This document shows positions 15,756-25,591 of a stretch of DNA of 64,000 nt, in pieces. The DNA comes from Actinoplanes nipponensis (GTDB lineage: Bacteria; Actinomycetota; Actinomycetes; Mycobacteriales; Micromonosporaceae). The stretch's first letter is position 1, and the number at the start of each line of letters is the position of its first letter. The translations under genes were made by a program, and so were the position numbers. The stretch lies in contig NZ_BOMQ01000077.1 in the NCBI RefSeq assembly GCF_016862275.1, forward strand, positions 1-64,000. The letters are read 5' to 3'. The notes beneath the pieces are model-generated. The model saw nothing but the letters and a program-made list of their open reading frames with translations, had not been told where the DNA came from and did no database searches.

Positions 15756-16821
15756 CGGCGCCGCGCAGCACGATCCGGCGCGGGGCGCGGACCACCCGCA
15801 GGTCGCGGCGGGGGTCGGCGTCGTAGACCACCAGGTCGGCGAGGCCGCCCTCGACCAGCCCGGGGAAGCCCAGCCACTCCCGGGCCCGCCAGGAGGCGGC
15901 GGCGAGCACGTCGGCGGCGGGGATGCCGGCCTCGTGCAGCAGCAGCATCTCCTCGGCGGCCAGCCCGTGCCGGACGCTGCCGCCCGCGTCGGTGCCCACG
16001 TAGATCGGCACGCCGGCCTCGTGCGCGGACGTCACCACCTCAGGGAAGCCGTCGCGCAGGGCGAGCATGTGGTCGGCGTACGCGGGGAACTTGGCCCGGG
16101 CCTGCTCGGCGATGCCGCCGAAGGTGCGGATCTGGATCATCGTGGGCACCAGCGCGGTGCCGCGGCGGGCCATCTCGTCGATCAGGTCCAGCGACAGCCC
16201 GGTGCCATGCTCGACGGAGTCGACGCCGGCCCGGACCATCTGCGCGACGCCCTCCTCGGAGAACGTGTGCACGGCGGCCCGGACGCCCGCGGCGTGGGCG
16301 GCCTCCACGGCCGCGGCCATGGTGGCGGGGTCCCAGGAGGGCGCGAGGTCGCCGACCGACCGGTCGATCCAGTCGCCGACCAGCTTGACCCAGCCGGTGC
16401 CGGCCTTGGCCTGGGCGGTGACGGTGGCGACGACGTCGGCGGCGTCGACCTCGATGCCGATGTCGCGCAGGTAGCGCCGGGTGGGGGCGACGTGCCGGCC
16501 GGCGCGGACCAGGCGGGGGATGCCGGGCTCGTCGTCGAGCTCGGGATAGGGGTACGGCGAGCCGGCGTCGCGCAGGGCCAGCACGCCGGCGTCCCGGTCG
16601 GTGCGGGCCAGCTCGCGGGCCTGGTCGAGGTGCTCGATGGGCTTGGCGCCGTACTGGATGCCGAGGTGGCAGTGCGCGTCGACCAGGCCGGGGACGACGT
16701 AGCCGCCGTCGCTGATGGTGTCGGCGCCGGTGACCGGCTCGAGGGTGACCCGGTCACCGACCAGCCAGAGATCGCGGACCTCGTCATCGGGCAGCAGAAC
16801 CCCACGCACATGCAACGCCAT
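15745..16821 (-). CDS. amidohydrolase family protein
   Basis: A 358-residue metal-dependent hydrolase of the imidazolonepropionase/prolidase-like amidohydrolase group. The metal-binding DAHCH motif follows GGYVVPGLV near residue 47; later conserved parts are KLVGDW, AVHTFSEEGV with a metal His, VEHGTGLS and the catalytic Asp in VGTDAGGSV. A short beta-sandwich is formed by both ends, as usual. The substrate is unknown; the nearest named relatives cleave cyclic amides or Xaa-Pro dipeptides. It is 25 nt downstream of the Uma2 gene on the same strand. Confidence 0.9.
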   Translation of the reverse strand: MALHVRGVLLPDDEVRDLWLVGDRVTLEPVTGADTISDGGYVVPGLVDAHCHLGIQYGAKPIEHLDQARELARTDRDAGVLALRDAGSPYPYPELDDEPGIPRLVRAGRHVAPTRRYLRDIGIEVDAADVVATVTAQAKAGTGWVKLVGDWIDRSVGDLAPSWDPATMAAAVEAAHAAGVRAAVHTFSEEGVAQMVRAGVDSVEHGTGLSLDLIDEMARRGTALVPTMIQIRTFGGIAEQARAKFPAYADHMLALRDGFPEVVTSAHEAGVPIYVGTDAGGSVRHGLAAEEMLLLHEAGIPAADVLAAASWRAREWLGFPGLVEGGLADLVVYDADPRRDLRVVRAPRRIVLRGAVIR

Positions 16822-16846
16822 GGGTAAGTCCTACCCGATCAACGGC

Positions 16847-17464
16847 TCACCTGTCCCGGCGGGCGACCTCGCGAAGGCGATCACGTTTGCGGGTCCACGC
16901 CGGGAGGTCCAGGGTGACCTCCCAGGGCCGGTCGACGGTGACGACCTCGGCCGTCTGGAGCTCGCTCCGGTACGCCCCGTCGGATCCCAGGCAGTACTGC
17001 GTGAACGTCACACGCTCGGCCAGCGGATCGATGATCCAGTAGGACGGGATGCCCACCTCGGCGTACTTCGTCAGCTTGAGCTCGCGGTCGTGCCGCTTGG
17101 ACGATTTGGAGACGACCTCGACGACGAGCGGCACGTCGCCCGGCAGCACCGGGGAGCAGCCGGCGCCTTCCTCGCGGATGAGCACGACGTCCGGGCGCAG
17201 CTCGTTGTGCCCGTCGATCAGGATCGCCTGCTCGATATTGATGATGAATTCGTCGGGACAGTGCTCCTCGATCGCGCTGCCGACTCTCATGCTGAGAAGC
17301 TGGTGGAGGGGAAGGGCCAAGGGGGTCAAGACGAGCCTTCCGTCGATCAACTCATAGTGAAGATCCTCGGGGAGCTCCACGATGTCGTCGACGGTCAGGT
17401 CGTCTCGGCGCAGCAGATCAAGCTCGCCCGGCGAGAGCGAGCCCAAGGGCACGGAAATGGTCAT
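16847..17464 (-). CDS. Uma2-family (DUF820) restriction-endonuclease-like protein
   Basis: A 205-residue protein of the Uma2/DUF820 family, which has the PD-(D/E)xK nuclease fold. The core motifs are visible: ELIDGRLVL, RPDVVLI, VVEVVSKSSKRHDRELK and YAEVGIPSYWIIDP. The ATG at 17464 has AAGGAG 6 nt upstream and was preferred over an upstream ATG. These genes are abundant in actinobacteria and cyanobacteria as scattered paralogues; a nuclease activity is assumed from the fold but its target is unknown. No toxin, antitoxin or methylase partner is next to it. Confidence 0.88.
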   Translation of the reverse strand: MTISVPLGSLSPGELDLLRRDDLTVDDIVELPEDLHYELIDGRLVLTPLALPLHQLLSMRVGSAIEEHCPDEFIINIEQAILIDGHNELRPDVVLIREEGAGCSPVLPGDVPLVVEVVSKSSKRHDRELKLTKYAEVGIPSYWIIDPLAERVTFTQYCLGSDGAYRSELQTAEVVTVDRPWEVTLDLPAWTRKRDRLREVARRDR

Positions 17465-17531
17465 CGGCTTCTCCTTGAGGGGTTCACCGTTCACCATACT
17501 AGCTCCGTGACTAGTTGTCGTGTGCCCGATA

Positions 17532-19094
17532 TCAGCGCTTGTCGTCGCCGGGCTTCTTGGGGTTCTGGAGCTTGTTGAAGTCGATCTTCGGCAGCTTGAA
17601 GCCCGGCGGCAGCCCCTGCCCCGGCCCGCCCCCCAGCGCCCCCGGGTCCATCCCCGGCGGCAGCTGCGGCATCCCGCCCGGGAACCCGGCGGGCATCCCG
17701 CCCACCCGGGGCCGGTTGCCACCCTTGGTGCCCTTGCGCTTGTTCTTCGGGCTCTTGGTGGCCTTGCGGCGCCCGCCGCCCGGCAGCCCCATCATGCCGC
17801 CCATCTGCTTCATCATCTTCTGCGCGTCGGTGAAGCGGTTGAGCAGCTGGTTGACGTCCATCACCGTCACGCCGGAGCCGTTGGCGATGCGGGCGCGGCG
17901 GGAGCCGTTGATGATCTTCGGGTTGGTGCGCTCGCCCGGGGTCATCGAGCGGATGATCGCGGTGACCCGGTCGAAGTGGCTGTCGTCGAGCTCGGCGATC
18001 TGGTCCTTCATCTGGCCCATGCCGGGCATCATGGCCAGCACGTTGGCGATCGGTCCCATCCGGCGCACGGCGATGAGCTGGTCGAGGAAGTCCTCCAGGG
18101 TGAACTGCTCGCCACCGAGCAGCTTGGAGGTCATCTTCTCCTTCTGATCCTCGTCGAAGGCCTGCTCGGCCTGCTCGATGAGGGTCAGCACGTCGCCCAT
18201 GCCGAGGATGCGGCTGGCCATCCGGTCGGGGTGGAAGACGTCGAAGTCCTCGAGCTTCTCGCCCGTGGACGCGAACAGGATCGGCTCGCCGGTGACGTGC
18301 CGCACGGACAGCGCCGCGCCGCCGCGGGCGTCGCCGTCGAGCTTGGACAGGACCACGCCGGTGATGCCCACGCCGTCGCGGAACGCCTCGGCGGTGGTGA
18401 CCGCATCCTGGCCGACCATCGCGTCGATGACGAAGATGACCTCGTCCGGGTCGACGGCGTCGCGGATGTCGCGGGCCTGCTGCATCATCTCGGTGTCGAT
18501 GCCGAGGCGGCCGGCGGTGTCGACGATGACGATGTCCTTCGCCGTCCGCCGGGCGTGCTCGATCGAGTCCTTGGCCACCTGGACCGGGTTGCCGACGCCG
18601 TTGCCCGGCTCCGGGGCGTACACGTCGACGCCGGCCCGGCCGCCGAGGACCTGGAGCTGGTTGACCGCGTTGGGGCGCTGCAGGTCGCAGGCGACCAGCA
18701 GGACCTGGTGGTTCTGGCCCTTGAGCCAGCGCGACAGCTTGCCGGCCAGCGTGGTCTTACCGGAGCCCTGCAGGCCGGCCAGCATGATCACCGTGGGCGG
18801 CTGCTTGGCGAACTGCAGCCGCCGGCCCTCGCCGCCGAGGACGGTGATGAGCTCCTCGTGGACGATCTTGATGATCTGCTGGGCCGGGTTGAGCGCCTGC
18901 GACACCTCGGCGCCGCGGGCCCGTTCCTTCAGATTGGCGATGAACGACTTGACCACCGGCAGCGCGACGTCCGCCTCGAGCAGCGCGAGACGGATCTCGC
19001 GCGCGGTGGCGTCGATGTCGGCGTCGGTGAGCTTGCCCTTGCCGCGGAGCTTGGTGAAGATCCCGGAGAGGCGGTCGCTCAAGGTGTCAAACAC
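17532..19094 (-). CDS. ffh: signal recognition particle protein Ffh (SRP54)
   Basis: A 520-residue SRP GTPase that binds 4.5S RNA and signal sequences and docks on FtsY. The N domain begins MFDTLSDRLSGIF; the G domain has GLQGSGKTT near residues 106-114, DLQRPNAVNQL, DTAGRLGID and LSKLDGDARGG. The M domain carries MPGMGQMKDQI and the SRP-RNA binding SRRARIANGSG segment, and ends in a Gly/Pro/Met-rich tail longer than in E. coli, as in other actinobacteria. No SRP RNA gene was found in this window; ftsY is at 34.4 kb. Confidence 0.97.
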   Translation of the reverse strand: MFDTLSDRLSGIFTKLRGKGKLTDADIDATAREIRLALLEADVALPVVKSFIANLKERARGAEVSQALNPAQQIIKIVHEELITVLGGEGRRLQFAKQPPTVIMLAGLQGSGKTTLAGKLSRWLKGQNHQVLLVACDLQRPNAVNQLQVLGGRAGVDVYAPEPGNGVGNPVQVAKDSIEHARRTAKDIVIVDTAGRLGIDTEMMQQARDIRDAVDPDEVIFVIDAMVGQDAVTTAEAFRDGVGITGVVLSKLDGDARGGAALSVRHVTGEPILFASTGEKLEDFDVFHPDRMASRILGMGDVLTLIEQAEQAFDEDQKEKMTSKLLGGEQFTLEDFLDQLIAVRRMGPIANVLAMMPGMGQMKDQIAELDDSHFDRVTAIIRSMTPGERTNPKIINGSRRARIANGSGVTVMDVNQLLNRFTDAQKMMKQMGGMMGLPGGGRRKATKSPKNKRKGTKGGNRPRVGGMPAGFPGGMPQLPPGMDPGALGGGPGQGLPPGFKLPKIDFNKLQNPKKPGDDKR

Positions 19095-19158
19095 GGCGCA
19101 ACTTCCCGTTGGTCAGAGGTGAGGAGATGACCGCAAGCCTAGCCGCCCGCCCGCACGC

Positions 19159-19398
19159 TCACCGGTTGCGCATCCGGTACGTCTTCGCCGCCGCCTCGAT
19201 CCGCCGCTGGTTGCGGGTGCCCGGGGCCAGCGAGCGCTTGGCCCGGCCGTACAGATAGACCCCGCCGCCGACCACGATCGCGCCGACGATCAGGTACGCC
19301 AGCGCGCCGACCAGCACGTGCAGCAGCTGGATCGCCACCCAGCCCACCACGATGACGCCGGCGATCGTCGCCACCAGGTACGCGATTGCTTTACCCAT
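19159..19398 (-). CDS. small two-helix membrane protein, unrecognised
   Basis: A 79-residue protein with two hydrophobic helices (about residues 4-26 and 30-50) separated by a short turn, then a basic tail ending RRIEAAAKTYRMRNR. The ATG at 19398 follows GGGGAGGCTGAG, a strong ribosome binding site; the longer frame has no such support. It resembles no named family but small membrane proteins with basic tails are common near ffh. It faces the divergently oriented Stealth gene across 277 nt. Confidence 0.7.
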   Translation of the reverse strand: MGKAIAYLVATIAGVIVVGWVAIQLLHVLVGALAYLIVGAIVVGGGVYLYGRAKRSLAPGTRNQRRIEAAAKTYRMRNR

Positions 19399-19675
19399 CT
19401 CAGCCTCCCCGAGAAGTACCGACCCGTCGTCCACCATGCCTCGCCCACGCAAGCGGGCGCATCGGGGCGGACCCGTAGGGGTGGCCGGGCGGCATTCCGC
19501 CGCGCCACCTGCGCAAATCGCGTATACCGCAGTTAACAGGCGCAACTTCTGACATAGCACAGATGTCCGAAAAGCCGATATCGACCGCAACCTTCTGATG
19601 AATCGCGCCGTTGAGGCACGAGGAACCGGGCGGCCGACATCGGCCCCGACGAACATCCGGCGGAAGGACTACGGC

Positions 19676-21517
19676 GTGCCCCTGCGGCGGATCCTGCGAT
19701 TGGCGCCCTGGGGAATCCGGGCGCGCATCCTCAGCACGGTCCAGCACCGGGTCCTGCCGCACGTCGCGCCCGAGCAGCGCCTCGGTATGGCCCGCCGGAT
19801 CGTGCACCTGTCCGCGCCACCCCGGCTGCCGCTGATGCACACCCCGACGGAGGCGCCGACGATGCGGGTCCGCGCCGGGCGCGGCTGGGTCACCGCGCGC
19901 CGCGACCCGGCGGCCAGCCCGGCCGCGGTACGGCGGCAGAACCTCGACCGCGTCATCACCGCCCTGGACGCGGCCGGCGTCGACTGGTTCCGGGTGCCGA
20001 CCCGCGCGCTGCTGCACACCGCTGTGGCCGTACCGGTGCAGCACCGGGCGCTGGTGGTCCGCCTGCTGGAGGAGCTCACCGCGGCCGGCGCCGGGGTGCT
20101 CCAGGTCGTCCGGCCGAGCGGGCACCAGGGCCGCCGGGCGCGCCGCACCGCGGACGTGCTGCGGGTCTGCTGGCCGGTCACCGACCCCGGCGGCAGCATG
20201 CTGCTCGGCCCCGACCTCGGGTGCGAGATCGAGTTCTGGCGGCAGCGGGACGGCACGCTGACCGGGCCGCGGGCCAACCCGATCGCCGACGTCATCCCGG
20301 CCGGCGAGCCGGTGGTCCGGGCCGACGAGTCCGCCTTCGGCGCGTTCAGCGCGCCCGACGACCCGGCCCGCTACCGGACCCGGGAGATCTTCACGACGCC
20401 CAGCCTGGACCGGATCAGCTTCCCGATCGACGCGGTCTACACCTGGGTCGACGGCAGCGACCCGGCCTGGCAGGCCCGCAAGGCCGCCGCGCTGGCCGCC
20501 AACCCCTGGCTGCACGACGCCAGCAAGCTGGCCAACAACGACTCCCGGTACACCTCCCGCGACGAGCTGCGCTACTCGCTGCGCGCGCTGCACTGCTTCG
20601 CCCCCTGGATCCGGCACGTCTTCCTGGTCACCGACGACCAGGTGCCGGCCTGGCTGGACACCGCCCACCCGCGGATCACCGTGGTCAGCCACAAGGAGAT
20701 CTTCGGCCACACCGGCACGCTGCCGACGTTCAACTCGCAGGCCATCGAGTCCCGGCTGCACCGCATCCCCGGGCTCAGCGAGCACTTCCTCTACCTCAAC
20801 GACGACGTCTTCCTGGGCCGCCCGGTGGGCCCGGAGCTGTTCTTCACCCCGGGCGGGCTGACCCGCTTCTTCCCCTCGACCGCGCTGGTCGACGCCGCGC
20901 CGCGCAGCCCCACCGACCCGCCGGCCGACTCGGCCGGCAAGAACAACCGCGAGCTGATCCGCAACGCCTTCGGCCGGGTGCTGACCCGCAAGATGAAACA
21001 CACCCCGCACCCGTCGCGGCGCAGCGTCATCGCCGAGATCGAGGAGCGCTTCGCCGAGTACGTCGAGGCGACCGCCGCCCACCAGTTCCGCCACCCCGAC
21101 GACATCTCCCTGCTGTCGTCGCTGCAGCAGTACTACGCCTACCTGACCGGGCGCGCGGTGCCGGGCACGATCCGGTTCCGCTACACCGACCTGGCCGCGC
21201 CGGTGACCCCGTTCAAGCTGGCCGACCTGCTGCGGCACCGCAACCTCGACGCGTTCTGCCTCAACGACATCGACTCCGACCCGGCCGTGGCGGCCGAGCA
21301 GGAGGCCATGCTGGCCGATTTCCTGCCCGCGTACCTGCCGTTCGTCTCGCCGTACGAGCTGAGCTCGCCACGGCCCGCCACCTCGGCGCCGCCGGCGCCC
21401 CCCACCCGGCCGGGCCGCCAGCCGGCCCGCGCCGGGCACGGCGCCGCGGGCGCCCTGCCCGCACAGCACGACCGCGGCACCGGAGAACAGACCTCCACCA
21501 ACACGCCCGTCGCCTGA
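19676..21517 (+). CDS. Stealth-family sugar-phosphate transferase
   Basis: A 613-residue protein of the Stealth family, which transfers hexose-1-phosphate units to make phosphate-linked polysaccharides. All four conserved regions are visible: CR1 IDAVYTWVDGSDP near residue 250, CR2 from DELRYSLRAL to VFLVTDDQ near 295-325, CR3 within KHTPHPSRRS to HPDDISLL near 445-485 and CR4 FCLNDIDSD near 530. The N-terminal 240 residues are variable. GTG 19676 has GGAAGG 8 nt upstream; an ATG at 19598 would add 26 basic residues without a good binding site. Such genes make capsule or phosphoglycan in actinobacteria and pathogens. Confidence 0.92.
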   Translation: MPLRRILRLAPWGIRARILSTVQHRVLPHVAPEQRLGMARRIVHLSAPPRLPLMHTPTEAPTMRVRAGRGWVTARRDPAASPAAVRRQNLDRVITALDAAGVDWFRVPTRALLHTAVAVPVQHRALVVRLLEELTAAGAGVLQVVRPSGHQGRRARRTADVLRVCWPVTDPGGSMLLGPDLGCEIEFWRQRDGTLTGPRANPIADVIPAGEPVVRADESAFGAFSAPDDPARYRTREIFTTPSLDRISFPIDAVYTWVDGSDPAWQARKAAALAANPWLHDASKLANNDSRYTSRDELRYSLRALHCFAPWIRHVFLVTDDQVPAWLDTAHPRITVVSHKEIFGHTGTLPTFNSQAIESRLHRIPGLSEHFLYLNDDVFLGRPVGPELFFTPGGLTRFFPSTALVDAAPRSPTDPPADSAGKNNRELIRNAFGRVLTRKMKHTPHPSRRSVIAEIEERFAEYVEATAAHQFRHPDDISLLSSLQQYYAYLTGRAVPGTIRFRYTDLAAPVTPFKLADLLRHRNLDAFCLNDIDSDPAVAAEQEAMLADFLPAYLPFVSPYELSSPRPATSAPPAPPTRPGRQPARAGHGAAGALPAQHDRGTGEQTSTNTPVA

Positions 21518-21546
21518 CCGGCGTCCGACCAAGGAGACCCATTCCC

Positions 21547-22794
21547 GTGAGCTACGACGCCGTCATCCTGGGCCTCGGCTACGTCGGCCTGCCCCTGGCC
21601 CAGCAGGCCCTCCGGGCCGGCCTGTCCGTGCTCGGCTACGACGTCAACCCGGCGGTCGTCACGGCGCTGGGCGAGGGCCGCTCGCACGTCGACGACCTGT
21701 CCGACGCCGACGTGGCCGAGATGGTCGCCAGCGGATTCCGGACCACCGTGGACGAGACCCTGATCGCCACCGCGGACGTGGCGGTGATCTGCGTGCCGAC
21801 GCCGCTGTCCGAGGGCGACGGGCCGGACCTGCGCGCCGTCACCGGCGCCGCCGAGGCGATCGGGCGCAACCTGCGCCCGGGCATGCTGGTGGTGCTCGAA
21901 TCGACGACCTACCCGGGCACCACCGACGACGTGGTCCGCCCGCTGCTGGAGCGGCTCTCCGGCCTGGTCGCCGGGCGCGACTTCCACCTGGCGTTCTCCC
22001 CGGAGCGGATCGACCCGGGCAACGAGACCTTCGGCCCGCGCAACACCCCCAAGGTGGTCGGCGGGTACACCGGCGCGTGCACCGAACGGGTGGCCGCGTT
22101 CTACGGGCGCTTCGTCGACACGGTGGTACGTACCCGCGGCACCCGCGAGGCCGAGACGGCCAAGCTGCTGGAGAACACGTACCGGCACGTCAACATCGCG
22201 CTGGTCAACGAGATGGCCCGGTTCTGCCACGAGCTCGGCATCGACCTGTGGGACGTCATCCACGCCGCGTCCACCAAGCCGTTCGGCTTCCAGGCGTTCT
22301 ACCCCGGCCCCGGCGTCGGCGGGCACTGCATCCCGATCGACCCGAACTACCTGAGCCACAACGTGCGCAGCAAGCTGGGCTACCCGTTCCGGTTCGTGGA
22401 GCTGGCCCAGGAGATCAACGCGACGATGCCGGCGTACGTGGCCCGGCGGGCGCAGAACCTGCTCAACGCCGACGGGCAGGCCGTGCACGGGGCGCGGGTG
22501 CTGCTGCTCGGGGTCACGTACAAGCCGAACATCGCCGACCAGCGGGAGTCGCCGGCCACCCCGCTGGCGCGGCAGCTCATCGCGCTCGGCGCGAAGGTGA
22601 CCTTCCACGACCCGTACGTGCAGCAGTGGAGCGTGCCCCGCACCGACGACCTGGAGGGCGCCGCCGCGGCCGCCGACCTGGTGATCCTGGTGCAGCACCA
22701 CCGCGAGTACGACGCCGACCACCTGGCCGGGATCGCCAAGCGGTTCTTCGACACCCGGGGCGTGACCCACGGCGACCAGGCCCACCGGCTGTGA
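21547..22794 (+). CDS. UDP-N-acetyl-sugar 6-dehydrogenase (WecC/WbpA type)
   Basis: A 415-residue NAD-dependent enzyme that oxidises C6 of a nucleotide sugar to a uronic acid. The Rossmann start GLGYVGLPLA is at residues 9-18; the catalytic Cys261 lies in VGGHCIPIDPNYL, with the supporting LLENTYRHVNIALVNE helix and a C-terminal Rossmann part (LLLGVTYKPNIADQRESP). The sequence resembles ManNAc/GlcNAc dehydrogenases more than UDP-glucose dehydrogenase, but the substrate is inferred. GTG 21547 has AAGGAGA 9 nt upstream, and the stop forms a GTGA junction with the acyltransferase. It would supply an acidic sugar for the surface polymer. Confidence 0.9.
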   Translation: MSYDAVILGLGYVGLPLAQQALRAGLSVLGYDVNPAVVTALGEGRSHVDDLSDADVAEMVASGFRTTVDETLIATADVAVICVPTPLSEGDGPDLRAVTGAAEAIGRNLRPGMLVVLESTTYPGTTDDVVRPLLERLSGLVAGRDFHLAFSPERIDPGNETFGPRNTPKVVGGYTGACTERVAAFYGRFVDTVVRTRGTREAETAKLLENTYRHVNIALVNEMARFCHELGIDLWDVIHAASTKPFGFQAFYPGPGVGGHCIPIDPNYLSHNVRSKLGYPFRFVELAQEINATMPAYVARRAQNLLNADGQAVHGARVLLLGVTYKPNIADQRESPATPLARQLIALGAKVTFHDPYVQQWSVPRTDDLEGAAAAADLVILVQHHREYDADHLAGIAKRFFDTRGVTHGDQAHRL

Positions 22795-24872
22795 CCGGGA
22801 CCTCCACCGCGCCGGTCACGCCCGCGCCCCGGCGGCACCGGTCCACCGGGACCACTCCGGGGCTGACCGTGGCACCGGAACCGGCCCGGCACCGGCGGGA
22901 CATCGAGGGGCTGCGGGCCGTCGCGGTGCTGCTGGTGGTCGCGTACCACTGCGGTCTGCCGTTCCTCGGGGGCGGCTACATCGGCGTCGACGTCTTCTTC
23001 GTCATCTCCGGCTTCCTCATCACCGGGCTGCTGCTGCGCGAGGCGCAGCGCACCGGCCGCGTGTCGATCCCCCGGTTCTACGCGCGGCGGGCGCTGCGGC
23101 TGCTGCCCGCCTCGACCCTGGTGATGGTCGCGACCGTGGCCGCGTCGGCGCTGTGGCTGCCGCCGCTGCGGCTCTCCGAGATCGTCTCGGACGCGCTGCA
23201 CACCTCGGTCTACGCGATGAACTGGCGGCTGGCCGCCATCGGCACCGACTACCTGAGCGCGGACGCCGCCCCCTCGCCGCTGCAGCACTTCTGGTCGCTG
23301 GCCGTGGAGGAGCAGTTCTACCTGGTGTGGCCGCTGCTGCTGCTCCTGGTCGTACGCCGCGGGGGCCGCGGGCTGACCGGGGTGCTGGCGGCGCTCACCG
23401 CCGTGTCGCTGGCGGTGTCGGTGTGGCAGACGCAGCACAACGCCGGGTGGGCGTACTTCGGGGCGCACACCCGCGCCTGGGAGCTCGGCGCGGGGGCCCT
23501 GCTCGCCGTCGGGGCCGCGCGGCTGCGGCACATGCCGCCGCTGCCGGCCAAGCTGCTGGTCGGCAGCGGGCTCGCGGCCATCGTGGTGGCGGCGCTCAGC
23601 TTCACCGCGGCGACGCCGTTCCCCGGGTACGCCGCGCTGCTGCCCGTGCTCGGCACCGCGGCGGTCATCGCCGGTGGCTGCGCCCGCCCGGCCGGGCCGC
23701 TGGGCCTGCCGGCGCTCCAGGTCATCGGCCGGCTCTCGTACTCCTGGTACCTGTGGCACTGGCCGGTGCTGCTCATCGCCCCGTTCGCGGCCGGCCGCCC
23801 GCTCAGCACCGCGGAGAACATCCTGGTCGCCACCGGGGCGCTGGTGCTGGCCGCGCTGACGTACGCGCTCGTGGAGAACCCGGCCCGGCACCTCGCCGTC
23901 CTGCGCGACCGGCCCGGGCGCGGCCTGGGCGCCGGGGCGGCCCTGTCGCTGACCGCCGCCGGGCTGTGTGTGCTGATCACCCTCCTGGTCGGCGACACCG
24001 GCGGCACCGGCTACCGGGCGCCGGCGCTGACCGGCGTGGCCAAGCTGCAGCAGAACCTGGCCCTGGCCGCCGGGATGCCCGCCGTCCCGGCCAACCTCAC
24101 CCCGGCGCTCGCGGCGGCGGCCAAGGACAAGCCGCGGCTGTACGCCGACAAGTGCTCCCCGGCCTTCGCCGACCCGCGCGTCAAGACCCCGTGCGCGTAC
24201 GGCGACCTGACCTCGCCCACCACCGTCGTGCTGTTCGGCGACTCGCACGCCGGCCACTGGTTCCCCGCGCTGGAGAAGATCGCCCTCGACCGCCGCTGGA
24301 AGCTCGTGGTGGTCACCAAGAGCGCCTGCTCGGCGGCCGACGTGGTGATCTACGAGGACGCCCTCAAGCGCCGCTTCACCGAGTGCGTCCAGTGGCGCCG
24401 GTCGGCCTGGCGCTACATCCGGTCGCTGCGCCCGGCGAAGGTCGTGATGGCCTCGACCATGCCGAACTCACCGCTGCTGGACGTGACCGGCTCGCTGGAC
24501 GACGCCTGGACCGCCGCCTGGCGCCGCTCGATCGACGCGGTCCGGGGACCCGGCACCGAGGTCTACTACGTCAACGACACCCCGTGGCAGGCCCGCAACG
24601 TGCCCGACTGCCTGTCGGCACACCTCGACGATCCCTCGGCGTGCGCCCGCAGCCGGGCCGACGCGGTCCAGTTCCGGTCGCGCCGGGCCCTGATCACCCG
24701 GGCGGCGCGGGCCGAGGGCGCGACCGTCATCGACCCGCTGCCCTGGCTGTGCACCGCGACGGCCTGCCCGGTCATCGTGGGCAACCTGCTGGTCTACAAG
24801 GACCAGCACCACATCACCACGGCGTACAGCCGGCTGCTGGCGCCGCTGCTCGCGGAGAAGCTGAAACCGTGA
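22791..24872 (+). CDS. acyltransferase-3 / SGNH fusion, O-acetyltransferase of surface polymer
   Basis: A 693-residue OafA/YrhL-type protein. The N-terminal part is an acyltransferase-3 membrane domain of about 10 helices, starting RRDIEGLRAVAVLLVVAYH and containing GGYIGVDVFFVISGFLIT and FWSLAVEEQFYLVWP. The C-terminal 230 residues form a periplasm-side SGNH hydrolase domain with GDSHA near residue 483 and a DQHH motif near 671. Proteins of this layout add acetyl groups to cell-wall or capsular polymers. It begins at GTG 22791, sharing four bases with the dehydrogenase stop, so the three genes from 19676 form one operon. Confidence 0.93.
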   Translation: MTGTSTAPVTPAPRRHRSTGTTPGLTVAPEPARHRRDIEGLRAVAVLLVVAYHCGLPFLGGGYIGVDVFFVISGFLITGLLLREAQRTGRVSIPRFYARRALRLLPASTLVMVATVAASALWLPPLRLSEIVSDALHTSVYAMNWRLAAIGTDYLSADAAPSPLQHFWSLAVEEQFYLVWPLLLLLVVRRGGRGLTGVLAALTAVSLAVSVWQTQHNAGWAYFGAHTRAWELGAGALLAVGAARLRHMPPLPAKLLVGSGLAAIVVAALSFTAATPFPGYAALLPVLGTAAVIAGGCARPAGPLGLPALQVIGRLSYSWYLWHWPVLLIAPFAAGRPLSTAENILVATGALVLAALTYALVENPARHLAVLRDRPGRGLGAGAALSLTAAGLCVLITLLVGDTGGTGYRAPALTGVAKLQQNLALAAGMPAVPANLTPALAAAAKDKPRLYADKCSPAFADPRVKTPCAYGDLTSPTTVVLFGDSHAGHWFPALEKIALDRRWKLVVVTKSACSAADVVIYEDALKRRFTECVQWRRSAWRYIRSLRPAKVVMASTMPNSPLLDVTGSLDDAWTAAWRRSIDAVRGPGTEVYYVNDTPWQARNVPDCLSAHLDDPSACARSRADAVQFRSRRALITRAARAEGATVIDPLPWLCTATACPVIVGNLLVYKDQHHITTAYSRLLAPLLAEKLKP

Positions 24873-25070
24873 TCACCGGCCGCTTCCGCTCCCGTTCCGC
24901 ACCCGGCCGGCCCCGCGGCCGCAACGGGCGTACGGCAGGCACCCGGGCGGCAACCCAGCCCTCACACCAAGGCACCTGAACAGGCATCAGCGAACCCTGC
25001 GGGACCTCCGAAGGGAATGGCGTACCTGGCGAACGAAGCGTCCAGGCGGTGTTCCTCGAAAGGTTGACCC

Positions 25071-25559
25071 GTGCAGAAGACCCTGGTCCGTCGCCTCGCC
25101 ACCCTCGCGATGATCCCCGCCGCGCTGTTCGGCGCGCTCGCCGTCGCCGCCCCGGCCGAGGCCGCCACCCCGTCGTTCACCACGCTGCAGACGCAGATCG
25201 TCAGCCTGTCGAACAAGGAGCGGGTCAAGGCCGGCTGCGCGGGCCTGCGGGTCAACGCCCAGCTGCTCTGGGCCGCCCGCGGCCACAGCAAGTACATGGC
25301 CACGACCGGCAAGTTCAGCCACACCGGCTCGGCCGGCTCCACGTTCATCGCCCGGGCCCGCAGCGCCGGCTACTCCGCCGCCCGCAGCGAGAACATCGCC
25401 TGGGGGTACCGCAGCGCCGCCGAGGTCGTCAACGCGTGGATGAAGAGCCCGGGCCACCGCCGCAACCTGCTCGACTGCGGCGCCAAGACGTTCGCCGTCG
25501 GCGTCGTGTTCTCCGCCAACGGCAACCCGTACTACACCCAGGACTTCGGCAGCCGCTGA
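25071..25559 (+). CDS. secreted CAP-domain (SCP/PR1) protein
   Basis: A 162-residue exported protein. The signal peptide (residues 1-31, basic start then LATLAMIPAALFGALAVAAPAEA) is followed directly by a CAP domain with the conserved His/Glu/His cluster: KFSHTG, SENIAWG and SPGHRRNLLD. CAP proteins bind lipids or metal and some cleave wall polymers; the function here is open. GTG 25071 has AAAGG about 8 nt upstream. A small hairpin at 25025-25046 lies in its leader. It sits just after the Stealth operon and may be co-expressed, although 198 nt separate them. Confidence 0.92.
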   Translation: MQKTLVRRLATLAMIPAALFGALAVAAPAEAATPSFTTLQTQIVSLSNKERVKAGCAGLRVNAQLLWAARGHSKYMATTGKFSHTGSAGSTFIARARSAGYSAARSENIAWGYRSAAEVVNAWMKSPGHRRNLLDCGAKTFAVGVVFSANGNPYYTQDFGSR

Positions 25560-25591
25560 TCGCGGCCCGCCCCGGACCCACCTCTCCCCCG

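Noticed and set aside
19400..21532. 710-codon minus-strand frame opposite the Stealth gene
   Set aside because: Stealth conserved regions are complete on the plus strand; the antisense protein is a low-complexity shadow.
24869..24979. 36-codon basic frame starting in a GTGA overlap with the acyltransferase stop
   Set aside because: Only Arg/Gly/Thr-rich sequence, no similarity and no ribosome binding site other than the overlap; too little to call a gene.
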